A stretch of DNA of 64,000 nucleotides from Elusimicrobiota bacterium (GCA_016182905.1 JACPFR010000027.1:1-64000), one strand, 5' to 3'; shown: positions 33,123 to 41,463, counted from the stretch's first letter. Made by a program: numbers and translations. The notes: generated by a model not told the origin, from the sequence alone.

Positions 33123-34613
33123 ATGATCCGATTCAGCCGAAGCCTGCGCGTTATCGCGCGCGCGGTGTGCGTTTCCGGCCTGGCCTTGACCGCGTCGCTC
33201 GCGGCGGCGCAGGACGCGGAGTTGTCCAAGAAGGTGGACCAGCTCTCGAAGCAGGTGGAGGAGCTGCGCGGCCGGATGCCGAGCTCCGAGGCCAAAGGCG
33301 CCGACGAGGCGCGCAAGCCCGACTGGATCTCGTTCGGCGGCGACCTCCGTGTGCGCCACGACATGCTCCGCGCGCACGCGCCGTCGTACACCGACTTCAC
33401 GGGCGCGTCCAAGGGAGCGAGCACGATCAAGAACGACTCGCTGCTGACCAACCGCCTGGGCTTCAACATCGACGTCAAGCCCGCCGAGAGCGTCTCGATG
33501 CACATCCGCATGCTCGCCTATAAGACGTTCGGCATGCAGGAGGGCGGCGCGACGCAGACCGGCCTCTTCGGCGACCGCGACAGCAAGAACTTCGACGGGA
33601 CGCGGGGGCACGTGCCCTCCGACAGCAATGTGAGCATCGATTACGCTTACGCCACGGTCAAGGACCTCTTCGGGACCTCGGCTTGGTTCTCCGCCGGACG
33701 GCGCCCCTCCACGGGCGGCGCGCCGACCCATGTCAGGGCGGATCGCGAGGTCACCGGGGCCGCGGGCATCCCGGGACTCCTGGTCGATTACGCCTTCGAC
33801 GGCGCCACGCTCGGCGTCGCGCCCGAGATCGAGGCGCTGCCCGGCTTCGCCGCGAAGCTGTGCTACGGGCGGGCCTTCGAGAGCGGCTACCGCCAGGGCT
33901 CGGACGCCCAGGGCTCGGCGGCCATGCGCGACGCGGACATGCTCGGCGTGTCCATGCTCGCCTATGAAACTCCGGATGCTCGCGTGGATGTCCAGTACCA
34001 GCGCGGGTTCAACATCATGGACGGCATCCCCGGCCCGACCGTCGCCACGAACCTGGGCGACATCGAGAACTTCGGCGGGAGCCTTTTGGGCGTCGCGCGG
34101 GACCTCGGGATCGGAGACCTGACGGTCTTCGGCAGCGGCGCGGTCAGCGCGTCGCACCCGAACGGGAACCGCTACGGCGGAAACGCGGCGATGCCGGGGC
34201 TGATGTGCGACGGGCCGGACTGCGCGAACAAGACCGGCATGGGCCTCTACACCGGCGCGCGCTTCGACATCACGAAGACCAAGACGAAGGTCGGCGCCGA
34301 GTACAACTACGGCTCCAAGGACTGGATCACCTTCGCCCCGGCCGGCGACGACATCTGGACCAGCAAGCTCGGCACGCGCGGCAGCGTCTACGAGCTGTAC
34401 GCCATCCAGGACGTCGGCCGCGCGCCGATCGCCCGGGACGGACGCGTGTTCTTCCGGGTCGGCTGGCAGTACTACGACTTCAAATACACCGGCTCGAACT
34501 CCTGGATCGGGAACTCGAAGAGCATCTCGGGGCTGCGGGCGAACCAGGCGCAGATGATGGTGCCGATCCGCAACGCGTACGACGTGTACACGACGTTCGA
34601 AGTCAAATTCTGA
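33123..34613 (+). CDS. DUF3373-type outer-membrane porin
   Basis: 496 residues; Shine-Dalgarno-like AAAGGGGG 4 nt before ATG. Signal peptide ends SLAAAQ, then a short coiled coil (LSKKVDQLSKQVEELRGR). The beta-barrel starts at WISFGGDLRVRHDMLRAH and ends VYTTFEVKF with a terminal Phe, typical of outer-membrane barrels. LGFNIDVKPAESVSMHIRML and SWIGNSKSISGLRANQAQM are the type of phrases seen in DUF3373 proteins, which in Geobacter-like bacteria accompany multihaem cytochromes. First gene of the ArsR-controlled operon; probably the outer-membrane pore of an electron-transfer or oxyanion system. Confidence 0.82.
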   Translation: MIRFSRSLRVIARAVCVSGLALTASLAAAQDAELSKKVDQLSKQVEELRGRMPSSEAKGADEARKPDWISFGGDLRVRHDMLRAHAPSYTDFTGASKGASTIKNDSLLTNRLGFNIDVKPAESVSMHIRMLAYKTFGMQEGGATQTGLFGDRDSKNFDGTRGHVPSDSNVSIDYAYATVKDLFGTSAWFSAGRRPSTGGAPTHVRADREVTGAAGIPGLLVDYAFDGATLGVAPEIEALPGFAAKLCYGRAFESGYRQGSDAQGSAAMRDADMLGVSMLAYETPDARVDVQYQRGFNIMDGIPGPTVATNLGDIENFGGSLLGVARDLGIGDLTVFGSGAVSASHPNGNRYGGNAAMPGLMCDGPDCANKTGMGLYTGARFDITKTKTKVGAEYNYGSKDWITFAPAGDDIWTSKLGTRGSVYELYAIQDVGRAPIARDGRVFFRVGWQYYDFKYTGSNSWIGNSKSISGLRANQAQMMVPIRNAYDVYTTFEVKF

Positions 34614-34623
34614 GGAGGGTGCC

Positions 34624-34956
34624 ATGACTAGGATGCGCGGACTCATGCTTGCCGGTCTGTTCGCCTTCGCGGGCGCGGCGCCGTCGGCGCTGCGGGCCGC
34701 GGAGAAGAGCGAGGAGGCCGAGGTCGTCAAGGTCACGGGCTATCTGATCAAGATCGACGTCTCCGCGGACGGGAAGTCCGCGGAGACGGTCCTGCTGGTG
34801 AAGGGCAAGAAGGTCCCGATCCGCGTGGAGGACGCGCTGACCCTCAAGAAGTTCAAGGTCAAGAAGATCCGCACGGACGACGAGATCAAGTGCAAGTACA
34901 AGACGGTGGAGGGCAAGAACATAAGCCTTTCGTTCCTGAGGGCCGCGGGATGCTGA
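34624..34956 (+). CDS. Small periplasmic protein of the cytochrome operon
   Basis: 110 residues; GAGGAGG upstream. Signal peptide ending ALRAA. Body is Lys-rich beta (VVKVTGYLIKIDVSADG, LLVKGKKVPIRVEDAL, IKCKYKTVEGKNISLSFL), a small OB-like or barrel fold by appearance. Its stop overlaps the next start by 7 nt, so it is coupled to the octahaem cytochrome. Family not recognised. Confidence 0.75.
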   Translation: MTRMRGLMLAGLFAFAGAAPSALRAAEKSEEAEVVKVTGYLIKIDVSADGKSAETVLLVKGKKVPIRVEDALTLKKFKVKKIRTDDEIKCKYKTVEGKNISLSFLRAAGC

Positions 34957-36599
34957 CCCGCTCGACCCGGACCGGGGGGACGGCCGCCGTCGCGGCGGCC
35001 GTCCTGCTCGCCGTCCTGGGCGGAACGGCCCGGGCGTCGACGGCGGACCACCGGCAGTTCGCGGCGCTGAAGAAGAAGTTCGCGGACGGGCCCGCCGTCA
35101 CGCGGGCGTGCCTCGGGTGCCACACGAAGGCGGGCGAGGAGATCCACGCGACGTCGCATTGGAACTGGCTCGGGGAGGAGGTGGAGGTTCCGGGCCGCGC
35201 CGGCAAGCACCGCCTGGGCAAGGCCAACCTCCTCAATAATTTCTGCGTCGGCGTCCGGTCCAACGAGGCGTCCTGCGCCAAGTGCCACATCGGATTCGGC
35301 TGGAAGGACAAGACCTTCGATTTCAAGAGCCAGGCGAACATCGACTGCATCGCCTGCCACGACGGGACCGGGGAGTACGTCAAGAAGGCCCCCGGCGCCG
35401 CGCCGGACGCCGGATCCGCGGCCGAATGGACCGCCCTCGCCTTGGGCGTGGGGCCGACCAGCGTGCGCACCTGCGGGGCCTGTCACTTCGCGGGCGGCGG
35501 CGGCGAGGGCGTCAAGCACGGGGACCTGGACCCCTCGCTGCTCGAGGCGAAGAAGACGCTCGACGTGCACATGGCCTCGGACGGCGTCGGCTTCACCTGC
35601 GCCTCCTGCCACCGCGGCGAGGAGTCCGGTCACCGCTTCAAGGGCCGCGCGCCCAGCGTCTCCGTCGATTCCAAGAACATGGTGACCTGCGCGCAGTGCC
35701 ACGGCGACGGGCCGCACGGCCGCGACTTCGCTTCCCGCTCCGAGAAGGAGCGCGAGGCGGCCGGCCGCTTCACGGCCGGGCCGCAGAAGCTCGCCCCTTG
35801 GCAGTCCCTGCGCCGCAACTGGCACGCCCGGCGCGTCGCCTGCCAGACCTGCCATATCCCGACCTTCGCCCGGGAGAACTCGACCAAGCTGTCCTGGGAC
35901 TGGTCGAAGGCCGGCCGCCGCGATCCGGACGGCCGCCCCGTGACCGAGTACGACGACGACGGGAACATCTCGTACCTCGGCATCAAGGGCGCCTTCAAGT
36001 GGGGGAAGAACGTCGTTCCCGCCTATCGCTGGTGGAACGGGACCTCCGGCCGTTATCTGACCGGGGACGCCTTCGATCCTTCGCGCACCTTGGTGATGAA
36101 TCCGCCCCTGGGAGGGGCCGGCGACGGCGCGTCGAAGATCTGGCCGTTCAAGCTCCACGAGGGCAATCAGCCCTACGACGTCGTCCATAAGACCTTGATC
36201 CAGCCGAAGACCTACGGGCCTAAGGGCTCGGGAGCGTATTGGTCGGACTACGATTGGGAGAAGGCCTCGCGCCTCGGCATGAAGTACGCCGGGCTTCCCT
36301 TCAGCGGCAAGGTCGGCTTCGCCCGGACCGAGATGTACTGGCCCGTCAGCCACATGGTCACGCAGGGCGACAAAGGGCTCTCGTGCGCGGACTGCCACTC
36401 GCGCGCCAGCCGCCTGGCGGGCGTCGGCGGAGTCTACATGCCGGGCTACGACCGGAGCGCCGTCCTCGACTTCCTCGGCTGGTCCTCGGCGCTGCTGTCC
36501 TTGTTGGGCGTGCTCGGCCACGGCTTCCTGCGCTGGCTCGCCGGGCGGGGCCAGTTCGAGCGTCTCCTGGCCTGGCTGAGCGGATGGAGGAAGCGATGA
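34950..36599 (+). CDS. Octahaem c-type cytochrome, tetrathionate-reductase (Otr) family
   Basis: 549 residues. Eight CxxCH haem sites starting at about residues 54, 109, 133, 175, 217, 247, 298 and 479 (CLGCH, CAKCH, CIACH, CGACH, CASCH, CAQCH, CQTCH, CADCH). This count and phrases such as SNEASCAKCHIGFGWKDKTF match the Otr family, whose Shewanella member reduces tetrathionate, nitrite and hydroxylamine in vitro. Signal peptide at the N-terminus; a membrane helix (LDFLGWSSALLSLLGVLGHG, about 505-530) and basic tail at the C-terminus, so it is anchored facing the periplasm. Overlaps the next gene (cytochrome b) by ATGA. True substrate unknown. Confidence 0.92.
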   Translation: MLTRSTRTGGTAAVAAAVLLAVLGGTARASTADHRQFAALKKKFADGPAVTRACLGCHTKAGEEIHATSHWNWLGEEVEVPGRAGKHRLGKANLLNNFCVGVRSNEASCAKCHIGFGWKDKTFDFKSQANIDCIACHDGTGEYVKKAPGAAPDAGSAAEWTALALGVGPTSVRTCGACHFAGGGGEGVKHGDLDPSLLEAKKTLDVHMASDGVGFTCASCHRGEESGHRFKGRAPSVSVDSKNMVTCAQCHGDGPHGRDFASRSEKEREAAGRFTAGPQKLAPWQSLRRNWHARRVACQTCHIPTFARENSTKLSWDWSKAGRRDPDGRPVTEYDDDGNISYLGIKGAFKWGKNVVPAYRWWNGTSGRYLTGDAFDPSRTLVMNPPLGGAGDGASKIWPFKLHEGNQPYDVVHKTLIQPKTYGPKGSGAYWSDYDWEKASRLGMKYAGLPFSGKVGFARTEMYWPVSHMVTQGDKGLSCADCHSRASRLAGVGGVYMPGYDRSAVLDFLGWSSALLSLLGVLGHGFLRWLAGRGQFERLLAWLSGWRKR

Positions 36600-37186
36600 G
36601 CCGCGTCTATCTCTACAAGCGCTACGAGCGCCTTTGGCATTGGGCCCAGGTCGTCCTCATCCTGACCTTGGCCGCGACCGGCTTCGAAGTCCACGGGACC
36701 TTGCGCGTGGTCGGCTTCGAGAACGCGGTGCGCCTTCACGAGGCGTGCGGCCTGGGATTGGTGATCCTCACCGCGTTCACGATGTTCTGGCATTGGACCA
36801 CCGGCGAGGTGAGGCAGTTCATCCCGACGCGCAAGAACTTCCTCGATCAGATCCGCTTCTACACGAGCGGGATATTCCGCAGCGCCCCTCACCCGGAGAT
36901 CCCCACGCCGGAGAAGAAGTTCAACCCCATCCAGCGGGCGGCTTACTTCGGCCTGCTGATCTTCGTCTTCCCGGTCCAGATCGCGGCGGGCGTGCTCTAC
37001 CTCGGGGTCCCGCTGTGGCCGGCGCTGGTCGACGCGCTCGGAGGGCTGAGGCTCGTCGCGCTCGTCCACACCGCCGGCGCGTTCGCCATGCTCAGCTTTC
37101 TCGTCGTGCACCTCTACATGATCACGACGGGCCGGACCCTCGGCTCGAACCTCCGGTCCATGCTCACCGGCTGGGTCGAGCATTGA
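36596..37186 (+). CDS. Di-haem cytochrome b (b561/formate-dehydrogenase-gamma-like) subunit
   Basis: 196 residues. About four membrane helices with His in each haem-binding position: RLWHWAQVVLILTLAATGFE, RLHEACGLGLVILTAFTMFWHW, AAYFGLLIFVFPVQIAAGVL, LVHTAGAFAMLSFLVVHLYM. Expected to take electrons from quinol and hand them to the octahaem cytochrome encoded immediately upstream (ATGA overlap). Last gene of the ArsR-linked operon; a strong hairpin follows at 37278-37309. Confidence 0.9.
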   Translation: MSRVYLYKRYERLWHWAQVVLILTLAATGFEVHGTLRVVGFENAVRLHEACGLGLVILTAFTMFWHWTTGEVRQFIPTRKNFLDQIRFYTSGIFRSAPHPEIPTPEKKFNPIQRAAYFGLLIFVFPVQIAAGVLYLGVPLWPALVDALGGLRLVALVHTAGAFAMLSFLVVHLYMITTGRTLGSNLRSMLTGWVEH

Positions 37187-37277
37187 GCGATGGATATCGG
37201 GCGGCTTGAAGATCCCGCGGAAAGCAAGGTTCCTCCCAGGAGCCTTTCCTCGGGCGCTTCCGGGCGCTCCTGAGAAA

Positions 37278-37309
37278 GAGCCGCCCCCGGCGAACGCCGG
37301 GGGCGGCTC
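37278..37309. terminator. Bidirectional hairpin between convergent cytochrome genes
   Basis: Perfect 15-bp GC stem (GAGCCGCCCCCGGCG, then its complement) with a 2-nt AA turn. It lies 92 nt after the cytochrome b stop and just beyond the peroxidase-like gene stop. No long T run on either strand. Confidence 0.65.
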
Positions 37310-37312
37310 GAG

Positions 37313-38671
37313 TCAGAGCGCCTTGAGGAACGCCGCCAGGTCCGCCTCTTCCTGAGGCGTGAGCTTCGTCTCCAGCACGAGGTTGAAGAACCTCACCGCG
37401 TCGTCGAGCGTCGGGAGGCGCCCGTCGTGCAGGTACGGCGGGGTGTCCTTGATCCCGCGCAGGGGGAAGGTCTTGATCGGCCCATCGGCCGACGCCATCA
37501 TGCCGCGGATGAGGCGCGGCTTGTAGAAGCGCTCGACCTTCAGGTCGTGCATCGCGTTGTCGGTGTAGTACGGCGGCTCGTGGCAGTCGGCGCACTTCGC
37601 CTTGCCGAAGAACAGCATCTGGCCGCGCAGCTCCGCGGGGGAGGCCTTCGCGGCGAGCAGCTTCCCGTCGAGGCCGAGCTTCGGCGCGGGCGGGAAGTCG
37701 AGCAGCTCCTGGAACTCCGCCATGTGGTGGACCTGCGAGGCGCGGTCGGGCGCGTGGACGCCCTTCTTCGCCGCGAGCGCGATGTCCCCGTCGAAGTAGG
37801 CGGCGCGCTGCTCGAACTCGGTGAAATCCTCGACGCTCTTGAGCGCGCGCTGGGAGCCGAACAGGCGCTGGACGTTCACGCCGCGCAGGGCCGGGGTCTC
37901 GATGCGGTGGCGGAACTCCTGCGGGCGGATGTCGCCGACGAGGTGCGTCGCGCCGTTGGCGCCGCCGTTGGCGTGGCAGTCGAAGCAGGTCACGCCCAGG
38001 CTCGGACGGACGACGCGGCGGTCGTCGGTCGCGTTGAACTGCTGCTGGGGGAACGGCGTGAGCAGCAGGCGCAGGCCGTCGAGCTGCTTCATGTTCAGGA
38101 CGCCGCCCAGGAGCTCGTGGAAGTTGTCGAGCGTGACGAGCCTGCCCTTCGACACGTCGCCGAGGTCCGGCCGCGTGGTCAGGAACATCGCCGGGGGGAA
38201 CTCGGGAAGGAAATGATCGGGAAGATCGAAGTCGAGGTCGTAGCGCTCGAGGTCCCGCCCCTCCTGCTTCTTGATCTCGTCGATCTGCGCGCGGGGGAAC
38301 AGCATCCCTCCCTCGGGATGGTTCGGATGAGGGAGCGGCATGTAGCCCTCGGGGAAGCGGTCCCGGGCGCGGACGTCCTCGGGCGGGGACTTCAGCAGGT
38401 CCTCCCAGGCGGCGCCGACGGGCAGCCTCGCGCGCACGCCCTGCTGGACGCTCTTGCCGCGGAACATGGTCGCGTCCTTCGCGGGGCGGTCGGAGAGGTC
38501 GTAGCGCCGCTTGAGCATGGCGGCCTGGCGTTCGCCGAAATCCTTGCGGTGCTCGGTGAACCAGCGCTTGGTCTCGGCGAAGCCCTTCAGGTCCTTGGGC
38601 GTCGCGGGATTGTCGTCATCGGCGGCGAAGGCCGCCGGGGCGAGAAGGAGGACGAGCATCAGGTGTCTCAT
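37313..38671 (-). CDS. Di-haem cytochrome c peroxidase-family protein
   Basis: 452 residues. Signal peptide MRHLMLVLLLAPAAFA. Two CxxCH sites, TCFDCHANGGA (about 228) and KCADCHEPPYYTD (about 362), and the peroxidase-type ending TFPLRGIKDTPPYLHDGRLP...DDAVRFFN, with HDGR typical of CcpA/MauG-like proteins. Longer than classic CcpA (about 340) because of a 130-residue N-terminal extension. Periplasmic; probably reduces peroxide or acts in oxygen defence for the adjacent electron-transfer operon. ATG 38671 follows TATCCT by 6 nt. Confidence 0.88.
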   Translation of the reverse strand: MRHLMLVLLLAPAAFAADDDNPATPKDLKGFAETKRWFTEHRKDFGERQAAMLKRRYDLSDRPAKDATMFRGKSVQQGVRARLPVGAAWEDLLKSPPEDVRARDRFPEGYMPLPHPNHPEGGMLFPRAQIDEIKKQEGRDLERYDLDFDLPDHFLPEFPPAMFLTTRPDLGDVSKGRLVTLDNFHELLGGVLNMKQLDGLRLLLTPFPQQQFNATDDRRVVRPSLGVTCFDCHANGGANGATHLVGDIRPQEFRHRIETPALRGVNVQRLFGSQRALKSVEDFTEFEQRAAYFDGDIALAAKKGVHAPDRASQVHHMAEFQELLDFPPAPKLGLDGKLLAAKASPAELRGQMLFFGKAKCADCHEPPYYTDNAMHDLKVERFYKPRLIRGMMASADGPIKTFPLRGIKDTPPYLHDGRLPTLDDAVRFFNLVLETKLTPQEEADLAAFLKAL

Positions 38672-38677
38672 GCGCGA

Positions 38678-38683
38678 AGGATA
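38678..38683 (-). promoter_or_regulatory. -10 box TATCCT, leaderless start of the peroxidase-like gene
   Basis: TATCCT, TCGCGC (6 nt), ATG 38671; no Shine-Dalgarno. Confidence 0.5.
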
Positions 38684-38743
38684 GACAAGGCGCGCGCGCG
38701 GCGTCCACGACGGGGGAGTCAGCCGTTTATGACGGGGGAGCGA

Positions 38744-39040
38744 CTACTTGCGCAGCGCGACGGTGAAGCGCCGCGGCGTGGAGCCGACGGGGGAGCCGTC
38801 GCGGTTCTGGCCGCGCGCGACGAGGACGTGCTCGCCGTTGCCGTAGTCCGACCAGTCGTACCACCAGTAGCCGCAGGCCCGGCGGCAGGCCCGCCACGGG
38901 CCGCGGTCGACCGCGATCTCGAGGGAGCCGAGGGTCTCGGGCCCGTCGACGCGGAAGGTGTAGATCGGCGAGGTCACGATCTGGTCCTGCTGGGGGTGGT
39001 CGATCTCTAAGGTGGCCATGGGCAAGGCGTGCACGCTCAC
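38744..39040 (-). CDS. Small Ig-like domain protein
   Basis: 98 residues from GTG 39040, or 91 from ATG 39019 (MATLEIDHPQ). Single beta-sandwich pattern: LEIDHPQQDQIVTSPIYTFR, LGSLEIAVDRGPWRACRRAC, GYWWYDWSDYGNGEHVLVAR, PRRFTVAL. This looks like one Ig/Fn3-type carbohydrate- or surface-protein module, but without a signal peptide. A Cys pair (CRRAC) may be structural. AT-rich promoter (TATAGTATGAATAGG) just upstream; start uncertain. Standalone gene. Confidence 0.7.
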   Translation of the reverse strand: MSVHALPMATLEIDHPQQDQIVTSPIYTFRVDGPETLGSLEIAVDRGPWRACRRACGYWWYDWSDYGNGEHVLVARGQNRDGSPVGSTPRRFTVALRK

Positions 39041-39103
39041 GCCCTATTCATACTATAACGCGCCGCGCGAGGCCAGCGTTAAAATGCCGGATGAGCCGGT
39101 ATT

Positions 39104-41341
39104 TTACAGGTGGGTGGAGAGGATCGAGTTCGGCCCGTGGTGGTCGCCGGACGGAGGCTTGGCGTGCGCGGGCGGGACGGGGCCGGGCGCGGGCGGCTCG
39201 GGCGGCGGCTGGCGCGAGGCCTTGCTGAAGGACAGGAAGGGGGCGGCGAGGCGCAGAAGGCCCATCACGCCGGTCGCGATCGCGGCGATCGTCAGCGAGG
39301 TCGCGATCGAGATGTCCTTGAGGACGAAGCCGTAGACGTAGGTCGAGACGATCGCGGCGGCGATGCCGAGCAGCGACTGCGCGGCCAGGATCTTGTTGAC
39401 GTCCTCGTCCTTGTGGGCCCCGAGGTTCTTCTGGTACAGGCCCGAGATCGCGATGCCGATGAAGCCGACGGCCAGCGACTGCAGGCCGTACAGCGCGACG
39501 GCGCCGAGCATCGTCGGGGTGTTGATCATCAGGAGGAACAGGGGGGCTTCCAGCGCGGCCAGTATGAAGAACGGGATCGTCAGCGCCTCGTCGGTCTTGA
39601 AGCCGAATCTCTGGAAGAGCTTCGTGAGCGGCTTGATGAGCAGCGAGGCGGCGATGGAGCCCACGCTCGCCATCACCATCATCATCGCGAAGTTGCCCAT
39701 CGGCGTCGCGGTCAGCGACTTGAGGAACCAGCCGAGGACGGGGATGTCCATGATCGCGCCGACCGAGCCCGGGTTGCCGGCGACGAGGCCCTCGATGTAC
39801 TCGGGGAGCACGTTGAAGACGAGGGGGTCGGAGAACAGGGACGTCACCATCGACATCAGCAGGAGCGTGCGCAGGAACCGGTCCTTGAACACGAGCTTCG
39901 TGCCGTCCTTGATCGAAGACCACAGGCTCCTGAGCGTGCCGCCCGCGCCCTTCGGGGCGGGGGCCTCCGCCGCTTCGCCGGGCTTCCGGGCGAGGTTGGC
40001 CTTCTTGGCGCCGCCGATCAGCTTGATCGAGGCGTACACCAAGGCGGCCAGCGCGATGGCGCCGGCATAGATCGAGTAGATCACGGCGCCGCCGACGCCG
40101 GTCTTGCCCATCACCGGGCCGATCTGCGCGATCTGGCCGGCGATGACGGGCGCGATGATCGCGAAGAGCGCGGCGATGAAGGTCAGGATCGAGTTGGCCT
40201 TGGTGCGCTCCTCGCTGGTGACGGTCGAGTCGCCCATGATGCGCGTCGTCGCCGCGCCCTCGAAGGTCACCGCGATGCCCTGGAAGAAGGACTGGAGGGC
40301 GACGAGGCCGAGGAAGGTCCAGAGCGCGCCCGTCACGCTGAGCAGGCCCGTCGCGAAGAACAGGCCGGCGATGCCCGCGAGCATGGCGGCGCGGCCGAGC
40401 ATCGAGCGCACGAGCCATTTCTTGGGCCCGTCGCCGTCGATCCCGCGCGTGAAGAGGGGGATCGTCGCGTAGCTGACGCCCTGCGCGACCCAGTGCGCGA
40501 TGCGCGCCAGGGAGCGGTTGGAGCGGATCATCGACTTGAGGGTCTCCTCGTTCGCGGCGCGGGCGTCGCGGTTCTCGGTGAGGGAATTGCGCGTGATCGC
40601 GGAGATCAGGTAGGGAAGGCCGACGACGTACATCTGATAGCCGAAGAGGAAGATGCTGTAGCCGCCGACGTAGCGCCAGAAGGCGCGGTTGCGCTCGGGG
40701 TCCTTGAAGACCGTGGTGATGCCGGCTTTGCGCGGGGCGGGAGGGACGGCCTTCTCGTCGGCGGCGGGGGCGGAGAGGCGCCTCGCGGAAAGGCCGGAGG
40801 GGGCGAGGGCGGCCATGCGGCCGGCGACCGGCGCGAGGGAGGAGTCGGAGCGGGACGGCGTCGCGAGGGCTTCGGAGACGAGCGCGGAGAACTGGGCCGA
40901 GGCTTTGGAGCTGGCCGAATCGCCTGACGCTTTGGAAAGGCCTTCGACGGCCTTCGACGCCGCGTGCTGGACCGAAGCTAACGCCGCGGCCGTGGCTTGG
41001 ACGGGCTTCGGGGCGGCCGCTGACTTGGAGGCTTGGACGGCGACAACGGCTTTAACGGCAACGGATGGAGCGATTCCCGGAGAGACCGGCTGCGCGTTGG
41101 GAACGACGGAAGGGGCGGATAAAGACGGAGACAACGACAACGACGGCAACGTGTTTGGGATCGTGCCGAAGACCGGAATTCCGGGGAGCGAGGGGTTGGA
41201 GCTTGCGCCTGCGGCGCTGACGGCTGAGGGGGCGGCGGCGGAGGGAACGGAGACGGATATCGACCGGATTTGGGCGAGGGCGGGCGTGGCGCCCAGCGTC
41301 ATGGACAGTAAGAGAGCGATCGTCTGTCGCATGAGCCTCAT
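39104..41341 (-). CDS. MFS transporter with secretory leader and Pro/Ala/Ser linker
   Basis: 745 residues, far longer than a normal MFS carrier (about 400). ATG 41341 sits 6 nt after TATAAT. Signal peptide (TIALLLSMTLGATPALAQ) and linker rich in Pro, Ser and Ala to about 230. Then about twelve membrane helices from FWRYVGGYSIFLFGYQMYVV to MGLLRLAAPFLSF, with a central cytoplasmic loop (ARKPGEAAEAPAPKGAGG). Major-facilitator features: paired six-helix halves and a loop with charged residues. The C-terminal tail is Pro/His-rich. Substrate unknown. How a signal-peptide-led linker and a twelve-helix carrier share one chain is unclear. Confidence 0.85.
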   Translation of the reverse strand: MRLMRQTIALLLSMTLGATPALAQIRSISVSVPSAAAPSAVSAAGASSNPSLPGIPVFGTIPNTLPSLSLSPSLSAPSVVPNAQPVSPGIAPSVAVKAVVAVQASKSAAAPKPVQATAAALASVQHAASKAVEGLSKASGDSASSKASAQFSALVSEALATPSRSDSSLAPVAGRMAALAPSGLSARRLSAPAADEKAVPPAPRKAGITTVFKDPERNRAFWRYVGGYSIFLFGYQMYVVGLPYLISAITRNSLTENRDARAANEETLKSMIRSNRSLARIAHWVAQGVSYATIPLFTRGIDGDGPKKWLVRSMLGRAAMLAGIAGLFFATGLLSVTGALWTFLGLVALQSFFQGIAVTFEGAATTRIMGDSTVTSEERTKANSILTFIAALFAIIAPVIAGQIAQIGPVMGKTGVGGAVIYSIYAGAIALAALVYASIKLIGGAKKANLARKPGEAAEAPAPKGAGGTLRSLWSSIKDGTKLVFKDRFLRTLLLMSMVTSLFSDPLVFNVLPEYIEGLVAGNPGSVGAIMDIPVLGWFLKSLTATPMGNFAMMMVMASVGSIAASLLIKPLTKLFQRFGFKTDEALTIPFFILAALEAPLFLLMINTPTMLGAVALYGLQSLAVGFIGIAISGLYQKNLGAHKDEDVNKILAAQSLLGIAAAIVSTYVYGFVLKDISIATSLTIAAIATGVMGLLRLAAPFLSFSKASRQPPPEPPAPGPVPPAHAKPPSGDHHGPNSILSTHL

Positions 41342-41347
41342 GGCCTC

Positions 41348-41353
41348 ATTATA
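41348..41353 (-). promoter_or_regulatory. -10 box TATAAT, leaderless start of the MFS gene
   Basis: Consensus TATAAT, GAGGCC (6 nt), ATG 41341. The best -10 match in the leaderless set. Confidence 0.65.
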
Positions 41354-41435
41354 AGGGTGCCGGGGGGATATAAAAGGAGGCATTCGGCCCTGTTTCGACC
41401 AGGTCCGAAGGCCCACGGAACTTTTGTCGCTTGCG

Positions 41436-41463
41436 GCCCGACTGTTTCCGGAAACAGTCGGGC
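41436..41463. repeat. Palindrome family copy 3 (28 bp, perfect)
   Basis: Arms GCCCGACTGTTTCC and its exact reverse complement, with core CTGTTTCCGGAAACAG. It lies 22 nt past the stop of the minus-strand cupin gene. Nearly identical to the restored insertion-sequence target. Confidence 0.92.

Noticed and set aside
41436-41463. Palindrome as an ordinary rho-independent terminator
   Set aside because: No T run on either side, and the family recurs with a fixed core sequence, which terminators do not need.
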